DNA of 64,000 bases, taken from positions 66,237,427 to 66,301,426 of the forward strand of contig NC_092803.1 of assembly GCF_040954645.1 (NCBI RefSeq). The letters run 5' to 3'. This document shows, in pieces, positions 1 to 10,720 of the stretch. Within the stretch, counting starts at the first letter, position 1. Every line of letters begins with the position of its first letter. Under the pieces are notes generated by a model. It was not told where the DNA came from. It searched no databases and saw only the letters and a program-made list of their open reading frames with translations. Position numbers and translations under genes: made by a program. This DNA is from Diabrotica undecimpunctata. Its lineage: Eukaryota; Arthropoda; Insecta; Coleoptera; Chrysomelidae.

Positions 1-1009
1 TTTTCCTCTCTAATTAAATCTGAAAGCATTTAACAATGTTCAAATCTAAAAAATTTCATTGACACCAATAAGAAAGGATATCAAGATCATTAACGATCAA
101 ACATTGATGAGATCATCATCAAATATTAAAAACTCACAATACTCCAATGTCCCCCTGAGGAACTCCAAAACAAACTTTAATCACTTTAGATTTAAATTTA
201 CCAATTTTAATTACTTACCTTATGATACCTAAGCAACCAATTTAGCAATATATGAAAAAATTTATATTTCTAAATTTTTTAAAACAAGTTATTAACCTTG
301 TCAGATGCCTTAGAGAGTCGCACACACAGCATCAACTTGATATTCTCTCTCCAAGACTTATTATGGTAAGCAAGTAAATTTACGTTAAGTATAACGACCT
401 CCCCTAAAACCATGACATTTTTCACCAATGATTTTTTTACAATGTCAATTCAAGAGATTAAACATGAGACTGCCAAAATCTTCAGATGGATGACACTATG
501 GACACAATACAATAATTTTTTTATATCATTTCTTGATCTTGATTTAAAAATTAGTGAGATAAAACTTTCCTTCTAGATGTCTTAAAACATCCCGGAAGTA
601 AGGGATGAGTTAAAAGTTTACAAAATATCTAAGATCTTAAATATATACATTGATTCTAAGTGTGTACTTGAATGAGGTAAGATTGCATTAGTGTTTTGCT
701 CCGAGTTTTAGTGCTTTTTGTGAAATCAAACAAATACTTTGAAATACTAGTAAGACCAGATTTTATCGTATGTATTGATAAGCCTAACTACATTGTTCCT
801 TCTTGGATCAGTTAGGTAAGTAGTATCTATAAATTTCTTCAAAAACTGAACTGGCTACCAGTGCCGTAGGCCTATCTAACATGTATTTTTGGAAGAAAAT
901 ACATAAAACCTAACTAAATTCAACAAATAATTAAACTTTTTGTCTACCTTTGACTACAAGGGTATAGATAACTAATCCAGTTCTTACAACAGATCCTCAA
1001 AATTCACAA
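1..1009. other. AT-rich stretch, nothing recognised
   Basis: No long reading frame, RNA gene or clear repeat structure is seen. If CK2 beta (minus strand, 3867-4773) continues to the left, this stretch is part of its intron or lies beside it. Confidence 0.4.
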
Positions 1010-1309
1010 CTTTTAAAGATGTAACAAAATATTCAGCATAATTCTACATCAACTTCCTTCCTCATATGTAACTGCAACTAAATCAACTCCTAGATCAACT
1101 TTTCCAAGGAGGGATTCAAGCCATAGAAGCAGGTAGCATGCAGATGAAAATCTAAAATTGTTCGATTATGTCAAGGCAGTAGATGACGCTATTGGTCCCA
1201 AAAGAATTCTATTTGCATTCAGAATATGTACCTATTTAACTAATTCAGAACTAGTAGACAAACTTCTATGTTAACAGAAGGAAACTCTTTGATGAATGTC
1301 CACAGGCTA

Positions 1310-1724
1310 GTCTCTCCCACAAAAAGAATAATAATATCCAATATATCTCCATCTATACCACACAACCTTGCAGAAAATGCTATAAAAGAACTTGGGCTCC
1401 AACTAGCCTTCCCACATCATGAGCTTTAGAAGACAAGTGTATGTTTTTACCTCTAATAACAATTTCAACCAATAGGTCACTCTCATTTTACTCATGGATA
1501 TCTGATGTCTTGTGAAAACTGCTCTTGAACATTTTAATGACTCCTTAACAGTCCAGCACATATTACTAGAATGTGTCCACTACAAACATCAAAGAGACTA
1601 CTATAACTTTCAAAATAATTTAACTGGCCTACTTGGTTCTACAAACATGTACAGCGGCACAATTTGTTTCCTAAAAAAACTGTCACCTTTACTACTTAGT
1701 GTAATTATATTAAGATGTAGCTAA
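1310..1724 (+). mobile_element. Jockey-like LINE fragment, RNase H end
   Basis: A degraded reading frame resembles the C-terminal RNase H region of jockey/I-type non-LTR retrotransposons. THGYLMSCENC is followed by SLTVQHILLECVHYKHQRD, the usual Cys/His-rich 'xTVxHILxECxxY' signature, and then an NxLxGLLG...ISFLK-like tail (here CFLKKL). Several frame changes and stops make it a dead 5'-truncated copy. It lies inside the presumed large CK2 beta intron. Family assignment rests on the motif pattern only. Confidence 0.65.
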
Positions 1725-1817
1725 TGTATCCTAACTTGTATATAAACAGATTTTATATATGTAAACTTACATATTGTAACAAACTTTGTAACAGTGTCAA
1801 TAGCCTATAGTCACTTT

Positions 1818-2546
1818 TTCTTCTTCTAGTGCCGTCTCCACTAATGAAGGTTGGCTACAACTATGTCTATCTTCTGCTTTTCTTAAGAGCGTCTGTGTGT
1901 TTAACTCGGTCCAGTCGCAAATGTTTTTCAGCCCGGATATTTGTCGTCTACCAGGACCCCTTTTTTATTCAATTTTACACTTCATAATCAGCTGCAACAA
2001 CTCGTACTCATCATTTCTAAGTATGTGCCCCAAATATACTGTCTTTCGCCTTTTAACGGCGGTCAAAAGTTCTCTGTCTCTTCCCATTATGTGCAACACC
2101 ATTTCGTTCGTAATATGATCGGTCCATAATATCTTCAAAATTCTCCTGAAAAGCCACTACTCAAAAGCTTCCAGTTTTCTCATTGAGTCAACATTAACAG
2201 TCCAGGCTTCGACATCATAAAGAAGAATAGAGTGGATATAACATTTTACCATCCGATATCGGATTTGTAGATTGAGTCTTTGGTTACTCAGAAATTTCCT
2301 CATCTTCAAAAAGGCTGCTCTTGATTACTCTATTCTTGAGCGATTCAGATCTTCCATAATCCAGACTCCTAAGTATTTCATTTTGTCCACTTGCTCAATA
2401 TCTTCATTTTTTATCTGGATCCTTGTAATGACTTTGCCCCTCTTACTTATAGTTACTAAGACATTTAAATTTAAATAAAAAAAATCTAGATTTTTTAAGG
2501 GAATATTTGGGATTCCGTTAGGTCCAATCATTAACAGGCAGAGCAC
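1818..2546 (-). mobile_element. Endonuclease-RT type LINE, 3' end of ORF2
   Basis: The minus strand reads the C-terminal part of an insect endonuclease/reverse-transcriptase LINE: a KMKYLGVWIMEDLN block, then an 'RIEQARxAF' helix, an 'LLYG-xxxW' block and the basic 'YLGHIxRNxKYRLLQ'-type tail, spread over several frames. It ends at a (GAA)n-type tail, seen on the plus strand as tttttcttcttct near 1818. The same 3' architecture recurs at 17600, 20090 and 42560. It is 5' truncated and frame-shifted. Confidence 0.75.
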
Positions 2547-3309
2547 CAGCTGTTCATTTGGCTAAAACATTTTTTGGGCGGGGTTGTGTTTGCAATTGAA
2601 TAGACTGTAGAAAATTCTATGGAAAAGAATATGGTATTATAAGTATTTTTTAAGGCGCACTCCATGGAGCACTTTATTGGTGGAAAGTTTATTAGATTAC
2701 AAGAAATCAACATTAACTGATGAACACCCATTGATAATAATAACATGTGATTGGTGTTTAATAATATTACATAGTATCCTATCTAACCACTCGAGAAACA
2801 TTTTCTTGTTTGTAATTTCAAAGTCATGTGAAAAAAACAGATAAGAATTTATGATACTATTCCATCTAATATTTAGTTTAATATCAACATCAAACTTTAT
2901 TTTTATACTGAAAAATTTAATAGGTATTATTTTAAATTATATATGATGCATTCTTGTTACATTTGTATTTTTATTGTTTATTAACTTACTAATAATGGTA
3001 TTTATTTAGCAACTTCTTCTTTAAGTAGCAGTAACCATGATGCTATTGTATTCTGCTGAGAAATGTATTATAAAGTTTGATTAATTTAGAAAAATGAGAG
3101 CAGCTTCTTTGGGTTTCCATTGTAAAAAAATATAATAAATAAGATGTCACAATAAAATAACTTATATGATTTAACTTCTCTGAGAAAGTTAAATAAGTCA
3201 CTTGATAATACCATATTGACCTATACCTCATCTTATCTACAATATCTAAATTATTTGAGACAGCTGCTGTTTTTAATAACAATCTACTACCAGAATTTGA
3301 TCTCCATAG
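2547..3309. other. AT-rich, probable intron sequence
   Basis: No coding match was found on either strand. In particular the second half of the CK2 beta zinc finger (a CPKC block) is not present here, so the stretch is best read as intron of that gene. Confidence 0.4.
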
Positions 3310-3620
3310 TAAGAAATATTGTGGGTGTTAAAAATGGAGCTCCTTAGTTCAATGCAGAAGTGTTTACTTTTCATGAAAAAAAAATATCTGCTTACTAATT
3401 ACTTTTCATGTAACAATCTAAAGAGATGGCCTGTGAATAAAAATTTAAACTCAAATGAAGGTATAATTAACGAAACAAATGCCTATTTTGCCAAGCTTCT
3501 ATTATTCAGATAATATAAAGAAGTTGGAAACCTACTAGAAACATTGTACTGAGTTAAAAGGAGACTATACAGAAATTGCTGATAATGTTTAGTGGAACTT
3601 AAGCGAAAATGTTAAGTTGA
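3310..3620 (+). mobile_element. mariner transposase C-terminal remnant
   Basis: The plus strand reads LKRWPVNKNLNSNEGIINE followed by TNAYFAK and then, in another frame, a degraded KVGNLLETLY...KGDYTEI. This is the order seen at the C-terminus of mariner transposases: a Trp-rich linker, 'SNEEVIxETxxYFA', then 'GIxKLExRWxKCIxLxGDYVE'. The catalytic core is not recognisable, and frameshifts and stops are present. It sits close to exon 3 of CK2 beta, on the opposite strand, within its downstream intron. Confidence 0.65.
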
Positions 3621-3866
3621 CAATATATTAAGCCATAATTGTTAAAGATGGAATGAAGTATGAAGATGTCATCAACACTCATCTAGCAAAATCTTTATAT
3701 AAATAACTTCAGAGTACTCATAACTGACTATATGTTATATGCTTTATTTAAAAGATATACCACCACTTATACTACTGTATTATAATAATACATTGATACA
3801 TTAAATTAGAGCACAGTTTCACAACACTTATTAAAACTTAATACTAAAATAAATAATATGACTTAC

Positions 3867-4773
3867 CTAAAGGTAACATTTGCTGTGATTCACAGTAAAC
3901 TCTGGGACAATAACCAAAATCTCCGGACTGATATTTTTCTATCATTTGGGCAATACCCCTATTTGTTAATATATATCTAGCATGAATTAAACCATACAAC
4001 ATCTCTGCAGCTTGTTCAATTAGGTCAGATTGGTTAGGGTTATCATCTAATTCATCATCTAAAAATGGAATCACAGATATCAAAAACAACTGCAACTATC
4101 TGTATATTAATAGTAGTTTGTCACACACCATGTGTAATAATTTTTAAATATTTCTGCATTTAATTTTTAAATCATTAATAAATAACAAATATAATTTGTA
4201 GTCCTTGCTGTATTTATATTTAAAAAAGTTTTATATGCTCATATAAAACATTTATCAATTCCATTGTAAGGTTATGTATGTATGTTAAGTGCATTTAAAT
4301 GACAGACAGTAAGATGGTATTGCAGCCTAGAGGGGTACAACAATACCTTCCTATTCTACAAATGCATTCAAATTAAAAACACTAAAATAGTATAATAGCC
4401 TAGAGAGGTATAATATTATCGTTATACTCTAAGATATATTAAAATGACAAACACTAATATGGTATTGCAGCCTAGAGGGGTATAACAATACCCTTATACC
4501 ATCCTTTCTCAACAAGAAAATTAAAGTTAGTAAGAAAATTACCTGGTTCCAAATCTAAAATCATATCTAAAGCTTGTCTATAATGTGGCACTTGTTCATT
4601 TAGCCCTGTAAGATTGAATTTGTCTTGAATATAATCTTCATCAACCTAAAACATTCAAGTTGTCAGCATTTATTGTAATTATTGGGGTGATATTTGCAAA
4701 CCTCGCAGAAAAATTCGTTTCCCCGCAATCCACAAAACCACGAAATCCACGATACCTCCTCTGAGCTGCTCAT
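3867..4773 (-). CDS. CkIIbeta: Casein kinase II subunit beta, 5' three coding exons
   Basis: Regulatory subunit of the CK2 Ser/Thr kinase tetramer, in nucleus and cytoplasm. Three minus-strand exons are readable. Exon A (4773-4702) starts with ATG and encodes [18 protein letters not shown] then NEFFCE. Exon B (4645-4543) encodes [18 protein letters not shown] onward to LDLEP. Exon C (4058-3867) encodes the acidic [20 protein letters not shown], the [14 protein letters not shown] helix and the first half of the zinc finger (FGYCPRVYC). Splice signals are clean: donors GAG/GTTTGC, CAG/GTAATT and TAG/GTAAGT, acceptors TTTTAG. Codon phases join without error to residue 122, and a Gly at 123 is split. 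The remaining roughly 90 residues, including the second zinc-finger CxxC pair, are not in the window, so the next intron is longer than 3.8 kb. Identity is certain from residue-level agreement with the very conserved family. Confidence 0.97.
4301..4497. repeat. Tandem hairpin-forming repeat in CK2 beta intron
   Basis: Three units with about a 72-base period share a core agcctagagrggta. In the first and third units the core sits inside an inverted repeat, ggtattg...caatacc, which could fold into a short hairpin. The middle unit is more diverged. It lies in the intron between coding exons B and C of CK2 beta. Confidence 0.7.
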
Positions 4774-4998
4774 TTTTCTAAAAATCCAATTAAAACCTAT
4801 TTATTATTACATCAAACATAAATGTTTTCGTAAAAATGGGTGTTACAACTCTGTTTTTAGACACGATTTTTGTGACATTCCCATCATTCAACTCGAATTC
4901 TAACACTTCTACCATAAACTAGCATATTTCTAATTTGCGAAAAAGTGAAAATTGGACTCCTTGGATATGTGGAAATAATTATTTTAAAGAAAAATTAC

Positions 4999-5110
4999 CT
5001 CTTTGTACCTTGATTAGCCACGCTTACGTTAACTCATCTACGCGAAAGGAAATCGACTAGGTAGGCATCTGCTGATTGAAGCGACGAACTAAAATTTAGG
5101 AGGGAAATTT
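4999..5110 (-). other. CkIIbeta: Probable 5' UTR exon of CK2 beta
   Basis: Coding exon A is preceded directly by a good acceptor (tttttag/AAAAATG at 4777). Upstream on the same strand a good donor (ACAAAGAG/GTAATTTTT at 4999) closes a GC-richer block of about 100 bases. This fits a noncoding first exon with its start near 5100. The transcription start cannot be placed from sequence alone. Confidence 0.45.
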
Positions 5111-5660
5111 GAAATTAGACATCGAAGCATGAGACCTTCAATTAATTAAAACACGATTCATTAATTTATAATTTGAGGTTTAGCGCCGATGATATCACTG
5201 ACTTCACAATCTTGTATTATAACATACTTTTTGTAATTGTTTGGAAGTTTCCAAAATAATATCATTTAATTTACCAACATGATGATAGGCTGGACTCCGA
5301 AGATAGGACTGCAATATTTTTCATAAATTAATTGGTAGATTAATTAGTAATGTTAAAACTTTATTATATAATGTTAAATAATATTAACAGTATATTTTGT
5401 ACATAAAGAAGGTCTCTAACGCATTATGAATTATGAATAGTGGAGAATTAAAACTTACTATACAGATCCGTATTAGAAATTGTTTTAAAGGACTACCGAG
5501 GAAACAATTTTGAACAGGAGTAAAAAACGAAGTCTAAAAATTTTGGTGCTTAATCAAGTGTAAAGAAAATTGGCATTAATCGAGATATTGATAATTAAAA
5601 AAAATCTGTCACGCAGATGACAGTTTCGATCTTAGTGAGAGGTATTAATTGAATGATTTA
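5111..5660. other. CK2 beta upstream region, no gene seen
   Basis: AT-rich sequence without a convincing reading frame lies between the presumed CK2 beta first exon and the transposon at 5662. It probably contains the CK2 beta promoter; no TATA or initiator element can be assigned with confidence. Confidence 0.35.
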
Positions 5661-5661
5661 T

Positions 5662-7452
5662 ACAGTGCTAGTCAAAAGTCCGTTCCCCCCTAGTATCTTT
5701 TGAACGGTTATTGTTACAATTGTGAAATTTGGAGGGAGGTAATAAACAGACGTAAGCTTCTCAACTAGTCATAACAGATGACGTAATAGTGACAGATGAC
5801 GTTACAGCGCCATTGTGACAGATAATTTTAAATGAAACATTATGGCAAGTGATACCTCGTTTGAAAGGTATTGAAAATACCTATTCAGTCATAATAATTT
5901 TGTTTCAGTTAAGGAATAAATAAAATAAATACTAAAATTGTAGCTTCTGATTTAATTAATAAATATTTAACAACCAGTTCTTATAGTAAGTGTTCAAAAT
6001 GTGCTCCATCTACTTCCTGACAGTAATGCATCCTATTTCTAAACTCTTGCCGTACTCGTTCAAATGTGTTGGGGGACATTGCCTTACATTTTTCAATTCG
6101 TTGTTTCAAAATATCAATATTTTCGGGTGCTGTAGCATCCCCATCAAGTATCCCCACAGACAAAAATCTAATGGTGTGAGGTCCGGTGACCGAGCTGGTC
6201 ATTATATCGTACCTCGTCGTCCAAACCATCTACCACGATACTCCTCATCTAGGTAACGTCTTACTGCCCCATAATGGTGTGCAGGAGCACCATCTTGTTG
6301 AAATGATATTTCCAAGTTGCCGAATTAATCTGGATTATCCTCCAGAATTTCAAGTATTAACAGTTCAATTATATTTTGTAACATCTCCAGATATACTTCA
6401 CCGGTTAAGGTAGTATTGAGAAATGCAGGCCGAACTAAGTAGTTTCCCAAAATACCTGCCCAAACATTTATTTTTTTTTTGGAAATTGAGTATGTGTTTC
6501 ACGAAAGACGTGAGGATTTGTGTCACTCCAATACCTCACATTGTGTGTGTTAAAATTTTCATTGAGAGAAAAAGTATTTTCGTCAATAAAACAAATAGTT
6601 TTTGTGTAATCGGGCTGTTCATTAATTTTATTGGACATATTTTCATAGAATTCTAGTCTTCGGTTAGGGCACAGAATTGATAACAATCAGAATGCCGACT
6701 CTCAGATGCCGCCTTTGAAGTATGTTAGCACGCGATCGCCATATTTTAAACGGAAACATAGACTCGGATTGAGAAATTTGTGAAAAGCTACGACAGAACT
6801 GTAATTTAAATTTTTAAAGATTAATAATTTATTAAATTTGAAATAATTTAATCTATTCTACAACTAAAAGTACGAATAAAATAGTGCATAATATTATGTC
6901 TATGTTTGTCGTAAATAAATTAACCGGGTAAATTTTTCTATGCACATCAGATAAAATGTCACTGAACAGCACTGGTTTCCTTTAAAACATGGCTGATTCC
7001 GTTTGTGCGAACGAGATGCGCGTACTTATCTTAACAAGCAGTGTGAGCATTCTGATTGTTTATTATTCTGTAGTCAGGGTCATCATTTGAAAGTTGGTGC
7101 ACAATTTTTAATTTGTATGGATGAAATTTGTTTTCAGCCAACACTCGGTGCACTGTCTTTTAACTGATTCCAAAGATAGATGCAACTTGGGCCATAGAAG
7201 AAGCAGGGTTCACTACAATTTCTGAAATTATGTCAATTTTTTGTCATCACTAATTGTTGGTCGACCAGATCGTTTGACATCTTGAACATTACCTGTTTGT
7301 TTAAACTTCCGAAGAAGCTTCCTCAAATAAGCTCTTAATGTAGGGCGATCTGAGTACCTCTCACTAAAAAGACGTTCCGCTGCATGGAAATTATTTCCAC
7401 ATTCACCAATTATTAACACAGCTGCTACTTTGTCGGGTACAGTACGTACCAT
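5662..7452 (-). pseudogene. Broken DD41D-type mariner-superfamily transposase
   Basis: N-terminal part 7452-7080: MVRTVPDKVAAVLIIGECGN, an HTH of the DUF4817-like type ending RSGRPTISDD, then a second HTH (ASIFGIS...KTVHRVL) and KFHPYKLKIVHQL. C-terminal part 6670-5970: a FIDEN block (first catalytic Asp), RYWSDTNPHVFRE, NVWAGILGN, FQQDGAPAHHYGAVRRYLDE (second Asp) and PARSPDLTPLDF (third acidic residue). About 41 residues separate the last two, counting two in-frame stops before PARSPD. The halves are separated by an insert (6671-7075). A possible outer terminus is tacagtgctagtcaaaagtc at about 5661; a matching far end near 7740 is not convincing. Inactive. Confidence 0.8.
6671..7075. mobile_element. 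MITE-like insert in the transposase pseudogene
   Basis: The transposase reading frame breaks after NDDPDYR and resumes at RLEFYENM. The roughly 400 bases between carry inverted ends: acagaat...aacaatcagaatgc at 6671-6695 and its reverse complement gcattctgattgttt...attctgt at 7047-7072. No coding sequence is seen inside. The size and terminal inverted repeats fit a nonautonomous DNA element; the target duplication is not resolvable. Confidence 0.65.
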
Positions 7453-7561
7453 TTTGCCTTTGTAAAAATTTAAACGTCTTGTTAAACAATAATTAAACTA
7501 AATATTAACTAAGAACAACTAACTAAAAACAACTTGACTAAACTTGAATTGACTTAACTAA

Positions 7562-7703
7562 GCAGAAAAAGAAACTACATATTCAGGTATAAACGCGTTT
7601 GCAAACTAAAAATAACTAGAGAGTTTACTAATCTTAGCAGAAACAGAAACTAAATATTAAGCTATAAACGCTTTTGCAAACTAAAACAACTAGATAATTG
7701 ACA
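7562..7703. repeat. Two-copy tandem repeat, about 75 bases
   Basis: Two adjacent units share gcagaaa-agaaact, then a taaacgc-tttgcaaacta core. They lie between the N-terminus of the transposase pseudogene and its presumed outer end, so they may be its untranslated or subterminal repeats. Confidence 0.65.
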
Positions 7704-7759
7704 AACCTCAACTTTTTTGACATAACCGAAGACGGACGTTAGAATTTTTATTAATTAAA

Positions 7760-8330
7760 TGCCAAACCAGAATTTTAGTATTTATTTAATTTATTCGTCA
7801 AAATCATCGTCATAAATATGTATGTATGTAATAATCATCGTAACCATACCATCTGAGGCCCGCGGCAAATTCATTGGATAGGGCTCTAATTTTCCAAAGC
7901 ATAGGTATTACATATCTATAATAAAATAATAGTTTAATGTTATTAAGATATTTATTAATAAAATTCTTTTCCTTGAGTTTTCTGTTCGAAAATCATTAAA
8001 GCAAAGTATCAATTACATCATCAAAGTTTAAAGATCGGGCTTTAGAATTTTCAATAGACGTAATAGCCAAGTTACGTTGCTTATTTGTACCAAAGAGTTT
8101 CTTAAATAGGTATTTTCAGATGATTCAGAATGATTTCAGATGATTTTCATTCAAAAATGATTCAGATTGATAAAAAAGGACATTTATATAAAGTACTAGC
8201 GTCAAATAAAACCAGTGTCTTAATAAGGCCAATAATTGTAAATATTTTCTTAAATTGAGATATTATAATTCTAGATGTCACCGTAAATCTCTTTCCGAGT
8301 CAAGGTCGTCTATAGGTACCATTCAGTCGG
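7760..8330. other. AT-rich, no gene seen
   Basis: No coding match or structured repeat was recognised. A short tgtatgtatg run occurs near 7818. Confidence 0.35.
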
Positions 8331-8379
8331 TGGTATCCATCGAGTTAGAATCTATGGAGAGGACATCACGTGACTAAAA

Positions 8380-8410
8380 ACGACCTCGCTTCGGCCATAT
8401 TGTTATGATC
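8380..8410. repeat. Short repeat upstream of the THAP exon, second copy at 9180
   Basis: gccatattgttatgatcgtt at 8393 matches gccatattggtatgatcgtt at about 9185 with one difference. Both precede candidate 5' ends (the THAP exon and the ORF at 9432), so they may be shared promoter or terminal sequence of related elements. Confidence 0.5.
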
Positions 8411-8518
8411 GTTTTGACAGATCGTGTATGATTGTTTACGATTGTTGTTATTCGAATATTTTTAGTTTTATATTACTTTTATAAAAACTGTAATATTATA
8501 TTGTGATAGTGCATAATA

Positions 8519-8595
8519 ATGGTTTCTTGTTCTCAACGTAGTTGCAGTAGCAGAAGCAATGTACATAAAAAATCTTCAGGAATAACGTTCCACAG
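8519..8595 (+). CDS. First exon of a THAP-domain protein
   Basis: The exon reads MVSCSQRSCSSRSN then a Lys/Ser-rich turn and GITFHR, and ends at a donor-like CACAG/GTTAGT. This is the beginning of a C2CH THAP zinc finger (first two Cys at residues 4 and 9, FH near 25), and the exon boundary directly after FHR is the usual one in THAP genes. THAP domains bind DNA and occur in P-element transposases and in host regulators. No second exon carrying the remaining Cys/His pair or the AVPTAF-type box was found downstream; an acceptor near 8988 leads only into non-THAP sequence. It could be a gene with distant exons or a stranded fragment. Confidence 0.6.
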
Positions 8596-9431
8596 GTTAG
8601 TATACAAATATGTAAACAAAGTAATGGCCCGTACGTCAGAAAATAAATTAATAGTATTCATAAAAAATCTCAATAAGTAAGGTAGATAGTGCTATTCTTG
8701 AGAATACTCAAATATCTTCATCCTAAATATCTTAAAATTTCTTATTAACTACTGCAACATAATTATTTTTATTTCTACACAGTATTTCCATTGTGATATT
8801 CGGTAGATATTCAATTTTGTTTTTTTAATAATAACTTTTCTAACTTTGTTAATTGAACTAAGTTTTTAAGTGTCAGTTAATTTGTAGTTATCAAATATAT
8901 AAGTTGTAAAATGAACGTATTTCTTTTATTTCATACCGTATATTCATTTTAACCTTTAAAATAATATTTATATTATTATCTCTTTCAGATACAACTTGTT
9001 ATTTGACTGTATTAATTTATCTTTATGTATAATATGTCGTTTTTTAGTGTTTACCGCGGGATAAATAAATCATAGTTTATTAAAAATGTATTGGACTTTT
9101 TTAGATTATGATTAAATCTTCTGAATAACTAGTCATATTTGTATAGTAGTTTTAATATTATTGAGTCAGGCCCTGATCCCACCGCCATATTGGTATGATC
9201 GTTAGCCACACCTACTGACGCCGTTTTTAATACACACGTTAATATGCTCATAGCTTCTCCAGGTGGTATCAAATAGAAGCGCGAAATTTACTATTATAGA
9301 CACGTGTTTATTAAGCTGGGTAGTCACTTGAGCATAGGAGGCAAGCAGCCGAGTCCGCACTAAATGCCTCGAGTCGGGAAAAATGTTATCCCGCAATCCC
9401 ACATGAGGCTTGCCGTAGCAGTGATCCATTT

Positions 9432-9614
9432 ATGCTTCCTGAAGCAGCAAACATGTCGAACGAAAAATTATCTATGGCTTGTTCTAGTTTTATAGTTATT
9501 TATAAAATATTAAAAAGCAAAAAACGTAAACAGCAGAGACTTATATGGTCCTCCCAATTTTATTTAAAAAGAAAACGCGTGAAATATCGCTCATTGAATG
9601 CAGAACTATCCTAA
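9432..9614 (+). CDS. Possible PIF/Harbinger transposase N-terminus
   Basis: A 60-residue ORF with an ATG at 9432 and another at 9450 contains the basic block KSKKRKQQRLIWSSQFYLKR followed by YRSLNAEL. It resembles the N-terminus of PIF/Harbinger-type transposases, which have a Lys/Arg-rich stretch, 'W..xxLxRR', then 'YxxLxxEL'. A clearer example stands at 15737 in this window. The frame ends at a stop after ELS and the DDE domain is absent. Low-confidence family call. Confidence 0.35.
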   Translation: MLPEAANMSNEKLSMACSSFIVIYKILKSKKRKQQRLIWSSQFYLKRKRVKYRSLNAELS

Positions 9615-10099
9615 GTCCATTTTTGTCGAAAATTGACATTAAACGCTATCTCCCACAGGCTATCTCCTTTAATGCAGACTGCCTAATATGAGTGCAGAAC
9701 TAGGCTATCGCCCTTCCACTCCTTCCCCACCCAATGACAATTTTCTATACTATCCCAAGTATGCACATCATATTAACTCTCAGTAGTCTCAGTGCAGAAG
9801 TAACTTTTAGAGGTGATCTATACTAAGTCCTTTTTACTTTGGACATAGACTAGTTCTGCTTTCAATTTTCGAAGTATATTCCTATAGTACCTACTGTTAC
9901 GATAAATATTATGACGCATAAAACTGTAAACATATTATTTCTAACCCATTCGTCTTTTCTAGTTTTCTAGATCATAAATATACCTGCCGGCAGAAATTTC
10001 TAGATCCGTGGGCCCCCCTCCGATATAAAAAAAACCTGCTTTTGATGGAATTCCTTCGAAGAAAGGTCATCGATTCTTCGCCGTAATTCCAGAACTAAC
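9615..10099. other. No gene seen
   Basis: Repeat-like text with recurring 'gcagaactaggctatc' phrases but no recognisable coding region. It runs up to the gypsy LTR. Confidence 0.3.
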
Positions 10100-10101
10100 T
10101 G

Positions 10102-10179
<78 letters not shown>

Positions 10180-10391
10180 GACATTTTATTTAAAGGGACA
10201 GTTAGTTTTGAACATCGCGTCGAGTTTCGAATTGTAACGCGTATTAATAAATGTAAATAAATTATATAATTATTAGTGTGAAATAAATTAGTTATATTCT
10301 ACAAATAAAGGCTTTAAACTTGTAAGTGTTATAAATGTAGAACCCTTGATAATAAATAAAGACAATAAATTAGATTAATAAAAATACAACA
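10100..10391 (+). mobile_element. Ty3-gypsy LTR (5' copy), with expanded (TA)n
   Basis: The segment begins TGTTA and ends ATACAACA, fitting TG...CA LTR ends, and is followed directly by a tRNA-Leu-type primer-binding site. A roughly 75-base (TA)n run (10104-10177) sits near the LTR start and is probably a later microsatellite expansion. AT-rich U3/R sequence with several aataaa motifs follows. No second LTR was found in the window, so the 3' part of the element is missing. Confidence 0.6.
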
Positions 10392-10392
10392 G

Positions 10393-10411
10393 TGGTGTCA
10401 GAAAAGTGGAA
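10393..10411 (+). promoter_or_regulatory. Retrotransposon primer-binding site (tRNA-Leu type)
   Basis: tggtgtcagaaaagtgga lies two bases after the LTR end. It matches the TGGTGTCAGAAGTGGGA site complementary to the 3' end of tRNA-Leu used by many insect gypsy-like elements, with one extra A. Confidence 0.7.
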
Positions 10412-10432
10412 TATATAAAATAAATTGTAAAA

Positions 10433-10720
10433 ATGACTACGATTTATGAGCTCACAGTTACGAATTTAAGAAGACATCTCGAGGATAGAGAATTAGCTTC
10501 TACTGAAAAAAAGGCTGAATTAGTCCAACGACTAAAGAACGCTTTGGAGGAAGAGGGTTTTGACCCGGAAACTTCTATATTTGAAGATGCTGTAAAGGTG
10601 ATGTGACCAAATTTTCTGGTGACATCGCATCATTAGAAAACAAAGTTTCTGGCGATATTTCGAAAGTTTCCGGCGACATCGCTTCATTAGAAGTGCAGCT
10701 GAAATAACTAAGTTACAATC
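10433..10720 (+). pseudogene. gypsy-like gag start, SAP-like domain, broken
   Basis: The ATG at 10433 opens a 57-residue frame, MTTIYELTVTNLRRHLEDRE and on through KKAELVQRLKNALEEEGFDP, ending at a TGA (10604). The Leu-Arg pattern is a SAP-like helix-extension-helix found at the N-terminus of some insect gypsy Gag proteins. Beyond the stop, in a shifted frame, heptad-like repeats follow (KFSGDIASLENKVSGDIS, then KVSGDIASLE), a coiled-coil region. A deletion or frameshift near 10595-10615 separates the parts, and no protease or RT follows. Confidence 0.7.

Noticed and set aside
5662..7745. Closed terminal repeats for the DD41D transposon
   Set aside because: The left end looks like a mariner-type terminus, but the proposed right end near 7740 shares only a few bases.
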